Shown: one piece after another, positions 16,673-24,283 of the stretch
Layout: every line of letters begins with the position of its first letter
Position numbering within the stretch: the first letter of the stretch is position 1
DNA from: Paenibacillus taichungensis
Lineage (GTDB): Bacteria; Bacillota; Bacilli; Paenibacillales; Paenibacillaceae
Direction of reading: 5' to 3'
Assembly: GCF_003287275.1 (NCBI RefSeq)
Contig: NZ_QEVW01000009.1
Coordinates: forward strand, 412,034 to 476,033
DNA: 64,000 nucleotides
Position numbers and translations under genes: made by a program
The notes under the pieces: model-generated
Database searches by the model: none
Seen by the model: the letters and a program-made list of their open reading frames with translations, nothing else
What the model was told of the DNA's origin: nothing

Positions 16673-17317
16673 ATGAAAAAAGAATCTCAACGTATATCCA
16701 CATTCATTCATCGGTGGTTCAAAGGCACTGAGAAAAAACGGATCAAATGGTCGGAAGTCTATCTCGCTGTTGCTGGAAAAATGCACCGACTATTGGTGGA
16801 GGGAAGGCGCGCACGTTCAGCGGCCAAAAGACTGCATCAGGATTTGCCTATTACCGCTTTGGGCCAGATGAAGCTGGAGCCGGGAGATATTTTATATACA
16901 CCAAGTTCGGAATCGACTTATTACGCCGGGCATATGGGGATTATTGGACTGGACGGTAAAGTGTATCACGTACATCCTTATGGACCTGTGTTTGCCGATT
17001 CCTTGGATTGGTACATCACCCGCTTTTATGAGGGAGATCGTTTCATTGTGTTTCGTTCCCGTTTGAATCAGGCTGGTGTAAAGGCAGCGCAGTGGGTGCA
17101 GGATCATTACAAGCAGGTGAAATTTTACCGATTGCAGACAAATCTGCGCAGCATTGAACGAAACTATTGTTCCAAATTTATATATCAGGCGTACCAATTT
17201 ACAACTGGACTTGATCTGTGGAGTCGCAAGTTTGTGAAGCTGAATCAGGGATATATCTATCCGTTTCGAATCGAGCGCTCACCTGCGCTGGAGGTACTTG
17301 GAACGTTTTATAAATAA
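16673..17317 (+). CDS. Permuted papain-like (YiiX/NlpC-P60-related) hydrolase
   Basis: A 214-residue protein with no evident signal peptide. The order of active-site elements fits the circularly permuted papain family: a His in YYAGHMGIIG (about residue 84) comes before the nucleophile Cys in NYCSKFIYQAY (about residue 164). LEPGDILYT precedes the His as in YiiX/YebB-like enzymes. Substrate unknown; relatives cleave amide or ester bonds in cell wall or lipid. The start at 16673 follows GTGGAG. It is a single-gene unit between two terminators. Confidence 0.75.
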   Translation: MKKESQRISTFIHRWFKGTEKKRIKWSEVYLAVAGKMHRLLVEGRRARSAAKRLHQDLPITALGQMKLEPGDILYTPSSESTYYAGHMGIIGLDGKVYHVHPYGPVFADSLDWYITRFYEGDRFIVFRSRLNQAGVKAAQWVQDHYKQVKFYRLQTNLRSIERNYCSKFIYQAYQFTTGLDLWSRKFVKLNQGYIYPFRIERSPALEVLGTFYK

Positions 17318-17324
17318 GGCTAGT

Positions 17325-17384
17325 TAACCGACGGAAGTTCCCTTCTTCTACAAGAGGTTAGGGAAGGTTCTGTCGGTTTTTTTT
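17325..17384 (+). terminator. Terminator after the papain-like hydrolase gene
   Basis: AACCGACGGAA (17326 on) pairs with TTCTGTCGGTT and is followed by TTTTTTTT. Confidence 0.85.
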
Positions 17385-17549
17385 GTATGCGTAGAGATCA
17401 AAAACAGGAAAAAGGCTCAAAACGTCGAATAGATTATGAGATAGTCATGCACAACTTGGAATCGTATACATAACCAATGCAGGATCAATTTTTGCCCAAG
17501 CATAAGCAATTCACCCCTTAGAAGGCAAACCAGGAAGAGAGAGAAAGAG

Positions 17550-17765
17550 ATGAAATGGCTGAACTTTGTGCGCAGGTTCAAATCAAACTCAAACGTAGTA
17601 AACCTATCCGATTACACTCCAAAAAGCGAAAGGAGGCAATATTGTTCCATCTGTAGTAAAAAAGTGAAGTCCATCGTGCATTATGCGACTTCCCTGGGAA
17701 ATGTTGCAGGTGTATGCAGTTCTTGTAAATCCGTGGCGGAACATCGAGGAATGTTACCCATTTAA
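17550..17765 (+). CDS. Small zinc-ribbon protein, unknown
   Basis: A 71-residue basic protein with two CxxC knuckles, CSICSKKV (about 32-35) and CSSCKSV (about 56-59), as in a treble-clef or zinc-ribbon fold. GGAAGAGAGAG lies before the ATG. Intergenic distance and direction allow cotranscription with the next gene, also a putative zinc-ribbon protein. I do not recognise the family; zinc binding is inferred from the cysteine pattern. Confidence 0.6.
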   Translation: MKWLNFVRRFKSNSNVVNLSDYTPKSERRQYCSICSKKVKSIVHYATSLGNVAGVCSSCKSVAEHRGMLPI

Positions 17766-17855
17766 TAAGGAAGAGATACGCTCAGGAAATAACATTGCTT
17801 TGATTTATGAGCGTTTTTGTAGTACATTAGCAAATGTATTCGAAGGAGGATTCTA

Positions 17856-18332
17856 ATGTACTCAGGTAGACAAGACGATACTTTATACATCATGACCTAC
17901 ACCTTAAACAGCGGTATCAAGGGTACGGTTCCACTGTCAAATAAGCAGATTATTGAGTGGCTGGATTGCTACAGAAATGAGAAGCGCTTCGTGACCGAAA
18001 TCGGCAAGGAGTTTTTTGGATTGAATGCAGGATTGGTAGCAGATTTTAAAGTTCAGAATCATTTATCGGATTATCAGCAGACAATTATGCCTACACAGCA
18101 GCAGGATAACATGGAACGCTTGTCCAGCGCATATAAATCAACCGAGTTATTAATGAAGATTGATTGCAAATGTGGTACGGCATATGTTACGGAATCCCCA
18201 TATAAGCGCACCAAATGGTACTGCACCAAGTGCAAAGAAATTGTATTTTTGGATGCCAAAAAAGGAATGGTAGAAACGTCGCGTGGCGACGCTTACTACA
18301 TGACCAACAAATATTTTGTTTCCCGGGACTAG
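17856..18332 (+). CDS. Hypothetical protein with C-terminal zinc ribbon
   Basis: A 158-residue protein with a strong ribosome site GAAGGAGG. The N-terminal part is alpha/beta-like with no motif I recognise. The C-terminal part carries CKCG and CTKC pairs (about residues 108-110 and 128-131) that look like a zinc ribbon. Two terminators follow (18351 and 18452). Function unknown. Confidence 0.65.
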   Translation: MYSGRQDDTLYIMTYTLNSGIKGTVPLSNKQIIEWLDCYRNEKRFVTEIGKEFFGLNAGLVADFKVQNHLSDYQQTIMPTQQQDNMERLSSAYKSTELLMKIDCKCGTAYVTESPYKRTKWYCTKCKEIVFLDAKKGMVETSRGDAYYMTNKYFVSRD

Positions 18333-18350
18333 CGGGAGATGACGAATGGG

Positions 18351-18378
18351 AAGCATCGCTGTGAGGCGGTGCTTTTTT
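18351..18378 (+). terminator. Terminator after the zinc-ribbon hypothetical gene
   Basis: AGCATCGC pairs with GCGGTGCT and is followed by T residues; one mismatched or wobble position. Confidence 0.75.
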
Positions 18379-18451
18379 GTGTGCACAAAAACAGCTAATA
18401 ACCGAGATAAGCAGAGGTATATTAAGGGTATGCTGGTAAAGGAGTACTAAT

Positions 18452-18478
18452 AAAAAAAGCCCTGAGGGGCTTTTTTTG
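18452..18478. terminator. Bidirectional terminator between convergent genes
   Basis: AAAAAAAGCCC-TGAG-GGGCTTTTTTT, symmetrical, lying between the zinc-ribbon gene and the convergent tdk gene. Confidence 0.85.
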
Positions 18479-18553
18479 AAATCTCAGGAAACCTGTAGCA
18501 GCAGATACCGCCGATCAGAACCTATAGATTGATTATGGAAAAGCTAAGTCAGC

Positions 18554-19147
18554 TCAGCATTCAACTTTGTGAGGAGGAATGAAGCAGCAGCGACAGCGCG
18601 GCTCATAAGCTTCGGAATCGCCAATCATGACGACAGGTCCAAGCGTCACAGGCTCTCCATTAACGATACGCTGGGTAAAAGCCGCATCCGGGCTTCCGCA
18701 TACGGCACAGAATGCTGACAATTTCTCAATGTCATCCGCCATGGCGAGCAAACCGCCTACATATCCAAATTCCTTGCCACGGTAATCCATATTCAGACCA
18801 TCCACAATGACATGTTTGCCACAGTAGGCAAGCTCCGAGACCAGTTCCATGATGGCACTGCTGAAAAATTGTACTTCATCAAACGCAACAACATCAGCAT
18901 CTTTGGTCTGATTCAGGATCATCTCTACGGATTCCGGGGTCAATTGCCGGGGAATGGAATGGGCAGGCAGACGATAGCCGATACGGCTAACTATCTCGTC
19001 TTGGGCAAATCGATCATCTTCGGCAGGTTTGTAAGCAACGACCTTTTTACGGCCAAATTGAATTAATTTCTGACAACGGCGAATGAGTTCACCGGATTTT
19101 TCACTAAACATAGGTCCTGTAATTACGGTAATTCGTCCTGTTTGCAC
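18554..19147 (-). CDS. tdk: Thymidine kinase, type II, with unusual P-loop
   Basis: Phosphorylates thymidine in the salvage pathway. The frame extends further upstream, but the GTG at 19147 preceded by GAGAGGAGT gives a family-like 197 residues starting MQTGRITVI. Walker B-like DEVQFF, the lasso motif GLNMDYRGKEFGYV, and zinc cysteines CAVC and CRCC are present. The Walker A loop reads GPMFSEKSGEL, where the usual form is GxMFSGKSxEL. The invariant Gly before the Lys is Glu here, while a Gly appears three residues later. Either this is a lineage variant or nucleotide binding is altered. Confidence 0.88.
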   Translation of the reverse strand: MQTGRITVITGPMFSEKSGELIRRCQKLIQFGRKKVVAYKPAEDDRFAQDEIVSRIGYRLPAHSIPRQLTPESVEMILNQTKDADVVAFDEVQFFSSAIMELVSELAYCGKHVIVDGLNMDYRGKEFGYVGGLLAMADDIEKLSAFCAVCGSPDAAFTQRIVNGEPVTLGPVVMIGDSEAYEPRCRCCFIPPHKVEC

Positions 19148-19331
19148 AGTTCTGCTACTCCTCTCACATACGGGATTCAACAAAAAAAAGCGACCATTAC
19201 AGAGTACCACAAAATCTTTAGTAAGAGCCAGAACTAATCTGAGCAGCTTTGTGTTACTATATGGATTGTTAAGCTGTTGGTTACGGCAGTGCTGTCCATA
19301 AGTCAGGAGCGATTGAAAAGAGGTGTAAACG

Positions 19332-19544
19332 ATGAGTGAAGCATTATCCGAGTTACATGAGCGATATGAACGTTTGAAAAGACAGTCAGACCTTGACGAA
19401 GCAGCACAGGCGTTATTTGCAGATTTGTTCGCTGAAGCGGAGCGGCTGCAAACCAGTAATCTGACGCTGCGCAGAACGATTCTGAAGTCCTCTTCCAAAG
19501 AGTCGCGCATGTCTACCAAGCTGCGGGATGCATTATACGAATAA
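19332..19544 (+). CDS. Small coiled-coil protein, unknown
   Basis: A 70-residue, charged, almost entirely helical protein (LSELHERYERLKRQSDLDEAAQ...). AAAAGAGGTG precedes the ATG. It is divergent from tdk with about 180 bases between and convergent with the channel gene; its stop codon lies in the shared hairpin. No family recognised; the ribosome site and heptad pattern support it as a gene. Confidence 0.55.
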   Translation: MSEALSELHERYERLKRQSDLDEAAQALFADLFAEAERLQTSNLTLRRTILKSSSKESRMSTKLRDALYE

Positions 19545-19564
19545 CCCGGAGACTACTCCGGGTT
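19543..19564. terminator. Hairpin overlapping two convergent stop codons
   Basis: AACCCGGA and TCCGGGTT form an 8-base stem spanning the stops of the small coiled-coil gene (plus) and the channel gene (minus). There is no strong T run, so termination is uncertain. Confidence 0.5.
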
Positions 19565-19900
19565 CTCTTCTGTCTGCAATTTGCGGGGAAATAAAATACC
19601 TGCGGTAATTCTGGCAATCATGGCGAAGGTGAGGCCGATGCCTGCAAACATATAGATGACCGTAAATGCCTTGCCGAATCCGGTCGATGGTACAAAATCC
19701 GGATGTCCCACCGTTGTTAGAGTTACTGCGCAGAAATAGAGGGCATCAATCCAGTGCAGACCTTCAACGCGAGTATAAAATAACGTGCCTGAGAGAAGTG
19801 TCGCCGCAGTTAATACAAACAGAGCAAGGAACTTCTGGTCCTTGAAGGCATGGAAAATGCCTTTGAGCAATCTTTTTAGCGTAATGATAAACGAGACCAT
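19553..19900 (-). CDS. One-pore (2-TM) ion channel-like protein with TVGHPD filter
   Basis: A 115-residue membrane protein with TM1 at about 22-42, a pore helix ALYFCAVTLT, the filter region TVGHPD (63-68) and TM2 at about 75-97. This is the layout of Ion_trans_2 potassium channels such as KcsA or NaK without a regulatory domain. The canonical potassium filter is TVGYGD; here His-Pro replaces Tyr-Gly, so potassium selectivity should not be assumed. The start at 19900 is preceded on the minus strand by AGGATGG. Confidence 0.8.
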   Translation of the reverse strand: MVSFIITLKRLLKGIFHAFKDQKFLALFVLTAATLLSGTLFYTRVEGLHWIDALYFCAVTLTTVGHPDFVPSTGFGKAFTVIYMFAGIGLTFAMIARITAGILFPRKLQTEENPE

Positions 19901-20072
19901 GTTGAACCATCCTGTCTATGGAAGAGTGGGCATTGTGCATATTCAAGATGCTAACTCTGAATTTATGCAAATACGTGTTTGAATAAATAAGCATTATACC
20001 TGATTGAGTACCGTATATAAAGGCAGATGTAAGGTTCGGATGTTGAAATGTTGCGGAGCCAGAAAAAATGAC

Positions 20073-20104
20073 AAAAAGCCCGGACTCAGGAAGTCGTACC
20101 GGGC
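20073..20104 (-). terminator. Terminator of the DUF2627 gene
   Basis: On the minus strand GCCCGG...CCGGGC closes a hairpin followed by TTTTT; it overlaps the end of the coding sequence. Confidence 0.65.
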
Positions 20105-20403
20105 GTCTCTGCTTTGTCGGCTGAGGGTGCGCTTTTTGAACGAAAACGGGGTCCTACATAATTACGCTTGCGGTCACGGAACAGAATCCAACCTCCCAGA
20201 AAACTCATGCCTGCGGCGAACAGGACAAGTCCTCCACCAAAGGAGAGCCATTGAAATCCTGGTGAGATCTGCTCGTTCCCATGCTCGGCATAATACAGGA
20301 AAAGGGCGTCCTTCATCATTAGAAAACCCTTCATTGCCATTAACCCGGGAATGACCAGAACAATAATCGCCACGAATCGTGCAAAGATCAGTCTAGTATT
20401 CAT
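20086..20403 (-). CDS. DUF2627 (YqzF-like) membrane protein
   Basis: About 105 residues with two or three transmembrane segments (FVAIIVLVIPGLMAMKGFL; LSFGGGLVLFAAGMSFLGGWILF) and a hydrophilic C-terminus with FRDRKRNYVGPRFR. B. subtilis yqzF lies next to the bkd genes, and this gene is divergent from the E3 gene of that cluster, which supports the assignment. Starts at 20403, 20406 (GTG) and 20409 are all possible behind GAAGGAG; spacing favours 20403. Function unknown. Confidence 0.78.
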   Translation of the reverse strand: MNTRLIFARFVAIIVLVIPGLMAMKGFLMMKDALFLYYAEHGNEQISPGFQWLSFGGGLVLFAAGMSFLGGWILFRDRKRNYVGPRFRSKSAPSADKAETPGTTS

Positions 20404-20653
20404 CACCATTAAACTCCTTCTGCCTGAGGTTGACGTAAAATAAAGGTTGCGCTTACAGGTCATACCTGATTCCATCATAGCTTGGTTTTCAGAAGCTGTC
20501 CATGCGTTTCGGGGTCAAATTTTGAGTTGACCGCTCAAGGGGAGTACAATGGAATATAGATAACGTCTATGAAAAAGAGAATCATTCGAATCATCATCTT
20601 ACAAATATATTGAAATTGTATTGAAATTATATGGATAGAGGAGAACATTAAAG

Positions 20654-22078
20654 ATGCCAATTACATGTGATGTTGCCATTCTTGGAGGAGGAACGGGAGG
20701 GTACGTTGCTGCCATCCGTGCCGCACAGTTAGGAAAACAGGTTGTTATTATTGAGAAGGATAAGCTGGGAGGCACCTGTCTGCATCGTGGTTGTATTCCG
20801 AGCAAGGCTTTGCTGCGAAGTGCAGAAGTGTACGCTGAGATACAAGAGAGCGAAATGTATGGGATTGAAACAGCTGGAGCAACACTTGTATTTCCTAAGG
20901 TTCAAGCGCGCAAGGATGCAATTGTGGAGCAGCTTCATCAAGGTGTGCAGTATTTAATGAAAAAAAATAAAATTCAGGTCGTACACGCCAAAGGGCGCGT
21001 GATCGGACCTTCCATTTTCTCCCCTCAGAGCGGTGCAGTGGCTGTCGAGTTTGAAGATGGCGAGATGGATACGGTTGTGCCAACCAACCTCATTATTGCT
21101 ACCGGGTCTCGCCCACGGGTACTGCCAGGTCTTGAGCCAGATGGTCGGTACATCATGAGCAGTGATGAGGCTTTGCGAATGGACGAATTACCGGCATCCC
21201 TGATCATTGTTGGTGGTGGTGTGATTGGCCTCGAATGGGCCTCCATGTTGAATGATTTTGGCGTCGAAATTACAGTTGTTGAAGCCGCTGCTCATGTATT
21301 GCCGGCAGAGGATGAAGATGTAGCCAAGGAAATGCAGAGATTGCTTGGGAAACGTGGTGTTCGTTTCCTAACAGGCGCCAGCGTTCTGACAGAGACATAT
21401 AGCATACAGGAAGACGGTATTCAGATTGATGTCAAGCTGGGGGATGAGAAGCAAGAGACCCTGAAAGCGGACAAGATGCTGGTGTCGGTTGGTCGTCAGG
21501 CCAATGTCGAAAATATCGGACTCGAAAATACGGATATCAAACTCGAACGCGGATTTATTGCTGTGAATCAACATTTGCAAACGGGTGAGGGACATATTTA
21601 TGCAATCGGCGATGTCATCGGCGGATTACAGCTGGCGCATGCAGCGAGCCATGAAGGTATTTTGGCAGTGAATCATCTGGCGGGTGAAACGGTACATGCC
21701 GTCGAATCACATCGAATTCCGCGCTGTGTCTATACTCGTCCGGAAGCAGCGAGTATCGGATTCACGGAGCATGAGGCCAAAGAGCGTGGTTATGAAGTGA
21801 AGACAGGCAAGTTTCCATTCCAGGCGATTGGAAAATCATTGGTTCACGGAAGTCGGGATGGATTCGTGAAGGTAATCGCGGATTCCAAGACGAATGATAT
21901 ATTGGGAGTACATATGATCGGTACCCATGTGACGGAACTGATCGCAGAGGCCTCTTTGGCTCAGATGCTGGATGCTACACCTTGGGAAGTTGGACAGACG
22001 ATCCACCCTCACCCTACTTTATCGGAAATCATGGGTGAAGCCATGTTGGCAGTAGACGGAAAATCGATTGGAATGTAA
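20654..22078 (+). CDS. lpdV: Dihydrolipoyl dehydrogenase (E3)
   Basis: FAD enzyme that reoxidises dihydrolipoamide of the 2-oxoacid dehydrogenase complex with NAD. 474 residues, with the FAD motif GGGTGGYVAAIRAA, the redox disulfide GGTCLHRGCIPSKALL, the NAD motif GGGVIGLEWASML, and the C-terminal active-site pair IHPHPTLSEIMGEA. It heads a cluster with E1 alpha, E1 beta and E2. A 139-base gap to E1 alpha holds a weak GAAAGGTCCTTTC hairpin with a T run, so the rest of the operon may have its own promoter. The symbol is by analogy with the B. subtilis bkd locus. Confidence 0.94.
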   Translation: MPITCDVAILGGGTGGYVAAIRAAQLGKQVVIIEKDKLGGTCLHRGCIPSKALLRSAEVYAEIQESEMYGIETAGATLVFPKVQARKDAIVEQLHQGVQYLMKKNKIQVVHAKGRVIGPSIFSPQSGAVAVEFEDGEMDTVVPTNLIIATGSRPRVLPGLEPDGRYIMSSDEALRMDELPASLIIVGGGVIGLEWASMLNDFGVEITVVEAAAHVLPAEDEDVAKEMQRLLGKRGVRFLTGASVLTETYSIQEDGIQIDVKLGDEKQETLKADKMLVSVGRQANVENIGLENTDIKLERGFIAVNQHLQTGEGHIYAIGDVIGGLQLAHAASHEGILAVNHLAGETVHAVESHRIPRCVYTRPEAASIGFTEHEAKERGYEVKTGKFPFQAIGKSLVHGSRDGFVKVIADSKTNDILGVHMIGTHVTELIAEASLAQMLDATPWEVGQTIHPHPTLSEIMGEAMLAVDGKSIGM

Positions 22079-22217
22079 TCCGGACAGGCTTATGAGAAAG
22101 GTCCTTTCCTTTTTTGGGCAAATGGGATTATAATAAGGTTAAGGCAAGTCTTAGTACCAGGTTATAAGATCGGGTAGTAAGACGGGCATAGGCTCTGATT
22201 AAAAGGAGGTACCTCAT

Positions 22218-23246
22218 ATGAGTTCAAAAGGTACTGCAGACGCGGTCCATCGGCATAAACAGCTGGGACTTAGCGATGGTGAAGTATTGGATATGTACAA
22301 ATACATGCTGCTCGCACGCAAGTTTGACGAGCGTTGCTTGCTCTTACAGCGGGCCGGCAAAATTAACTTTCACGTATCCGGTGTAGGACAGGAAGCTGCG
22401 CAAGTAGGCGCCGCATTCGGCCTGGACCGGGATCACGATTATTATTTACCGTATTACCGCGATTATGGTTTTGTACTGGCGGTTGGCATGACTCCACGTG
22501 AGTTGATGCTGTCTGCTTTTGCGAAGGCGGAAGATCCGAATAGTGGCGGACGGCAAATGCCGGGTCACTTCGGTCACAAAAAGCTGCGGATTGTAACGGG
22601 CTCCAGCCCGGTTACCACACAGGTCCCGCACGCTGTCGGGTTTGCACTGGCTGCCAAGATGAAGAAGCAAGAATTCGTTTCTTTTGTAACTTTTGGCGAA
22701 GGGTCAAGCAACCAGGGCGATTTCCACGAAGGTGCCAATTTCGCAGGTGTTCATAAACTTCCTGTGATCATTATGTGTGAGAACAATCAGTATGCCATTT
22801 CGGTGCCAATTCACAAGCAGCTGAGTGGTAAAATATCGGATCGTGCACTTGGTTACGGGTTCCCCGGATTGCGTGTAGATGGAAATGATGCACTGGAAGT
22901 ATACGGTGCAGTCAAAGAAGCTCGTCGCCGCGCAATCGCTGGTGAAGGACCTACACTTATTGAAGCGATGATGTATCGTTTGTCTCCACACTCCACTTCC
23001 GATAATGATCTGGCATACCGGACCAAGGAAGAGGTTGAAGAGAATTGGAAGAAGGACGGCGTGCTTCGCATGAAGAACTATTTGATCGATTGCGGCATCT
23101 GGGACGAAGCCCGGGATGCGGATCTGGCTTCCCAGCTTGCGCTGGAAATGAAAGAAGCGACTGAATATGCAGACAACGCGCCATATCCGAAACCTGAGGA
23201 CACTTTGACGCACGTTTATGCGGACAGCGAAGAAGGGGGACGGTAA
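22218..23246 (+). CDS. bkdAA: Branched-chain 2-oxoacid dehydrogenase E1 alpha
   Basis: Thiamine-diphosphate-dependent decarboxylase subunit alpha, 342 residues. It shows the TPP motif GEGSSNQGDFHEGANFAG...NNQYAIS and YRLSPHSTSDND, which is the phosphorylation-loop form of branched-chain rather than pyruvate enzymes. AAAGGAGGT precedes the ATG. The complex makes branched acyl-CoA primers for iso and anteiso fatty acids, dominant in Paenibacillus membranes. E1 beta starts 2 bases after the stop, so the subunits are tightly coupled. Confidence 0.93.
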   Translation: MSSKGTADAVHRHKQLGLSDGEVLDMYKYMLLARKFDERCLLLQRAGKINFHVSGVGQEAAQVGAAFGLDRDHDYYLPYYRDYGFVLAVGMTPRELMLSAFAKAEDPNSGGRQMPGHFGHKKLRIVTGSSPVTTQVPHAVGFALAAKMKKQEFVSFVTFGEGSSNQGDFHEGANFAGVHKLPVIIMCENNQYAISVPIHKQLSGKISDRALGYGFPGLRVDGNDALEVYGAVKEARRRAIAGEGPTLIEAMMYRLSPHSTSDNDLAYRTKEEVEENWKKDGVLRMKNYLIDCGIWDEARDADLASQLALEMKEATEYADNAPYPKPEDTLTHVYADSEEGGR

Positions 23247-23248
23247 TC

Positions 23249-24235
23249 ATGGCGGTTATGGAATATATTGATGCAATCCGTCTCGCGATGAAAGAAGAGA
23301 TGGAACGGGATGAAAATGTCTTTATCCTTGGTGAAGATGTCGGAGTCAAAGGTGGCGTGTTCACTACAACCAAAGGGTTGCAGGATCAGTTCGGCGAAAT
23401 GCGTGTCATGGACACACCTTTGTCCGAATCAGCCATTGCAGGTGTAGCCATTGGCGCTGCGATGTACGGTATGAAACCTATTGCCGAGATGCAATATTCG
23501 GATTTCATGCTGCCTGCAACAAATCAGATTATTAGTGAAGCGGCCAAAATTCGCTATCGCTCCAACAATGACTGGAGTTGTCCGATTGTTATTCGTGCGC
23601 CGATTGGCGGCGGTATTTTTGGAGGCCTGTATCACTCCCAATGTCCGGAATCGATTTTTTTTGGCACACCAGGTCTGAAAATTATAGCTCCATACTCGGC
23701 ATATGATGCGAAGGGATTGCTCAAAGCAGCCATTCGTGACCCGGACCCGGTTCTCTTTTTTGAAAATAAAAAATGCTACAAGCTGATCAAGGAAGATGTG
23801 CCAGAAGATGATTACATCGTTCCGATTGGTAAAGCCAACGTGCTTCGCGAAGGAGCAGATATTACGGTTATCGGTTATAGCCAGCCACTTCATTTTGTCA
23901 TGCAGGCTGCCGAAGAGCTGGAGCGTGAGGAAGGTATTACTGCCCATGTACTGGATCTGCGTACATTGCAGCCACTTGATCGCGAAGCCATCATTGCATC
24001 GGCTCGTCTGACAGGCAAAGTGCTGATTGTGCATGAAGATAATAAAACCGGTGGTGTAGGAGCGGAAGTTGCAGCTATCATCAGTGAAGAATGTCTGTTC
24101 GAACTGGATGCTCCGATTCAGCGTCTCTGCGGACCGGATGTACCGGCAATGCCGATTAGCCCAACATTGGAGAAATTCTATATGCTGAGCAAGGACAAAG
24201 CCAAGGAAGCGATGCGTACACTCGCCGAGTATTAA
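23249..24235 (+). CDS. bkdAB: Branched-chain 2-oxoacid dehydrogenase E1 beta
   Basis: 328 residues forming the alpha2beta2 E1 with the preceding gene. It has typical features: LGEDVGVKGGVFTTTKGL near the N-terminus, RAPIGGGIFGGLYHSQ, and the C-terminal transketolase domain VLDLRTLQPLDREAI followed by HEDNKTGGVGAEVAA. It overlaps nothing and begins right after E1 alpha with GAAGGGGG as ribosome site. Assignment is secure at complex level; substrate preference is inferred from E1 alpha. Confidence 0.93.
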   Translation: MAVMEYIDAIRLAMKEEMERDENVFILGEDVGVKGGVFTTTKGLQDQFGEMRVMDTPLSESAIAGVAIGAAMYGMKPIAEMQYSDFMLPATNQIISEAAKIRYRSNNDWSCPIVIRAPIGGGIFGGLYHSQCPESIFFGTPGLKIIAPYSAYDAKGLLKAAIRDPDPVLFFENKKCYKLIKEDVPEDDYIVPIGKANVLREGADITVIGYSQPLHFVMQAAEELEREEGITAHVLDLRTLQPLDREAIIASARLTGKVLIVHEDNKTGGVGAEVAAIISEECLFELDAPIQRLCGPDVPAMPISPTLEKFYMLSKDKAKEAMRTLAEY

Positions 24236-24283
24236 GTCGTGTAGTGAGATAGTTTAAAAGCAAAGTTTGGAGTGATATAACCA

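Noticed and set aside
19148..19519. N-terminal extension of tdk in the minus-strand frame
   Set aside because: It lacks family similarity, overlaps a better gene on the other strand, and a GTG with GAGAGGAGT gives the normal protein length.
20500..20560. GGTCAA/TTGACC inverted repeat as an operator or TTGACC/TACAAT promoter for the E3 gene
   Set aside because: The spacer between TTGACC and TACAAT is only about 12 bases, and a 6-base repeat is too short to claim.
22957..23373. 138-residue minus-strand ORF across E1 alpha and E1 beta
   Set aside because: Shadow of two coupled genes; low-complexity Ser/Pro/Arg composition typical of antisense frames.
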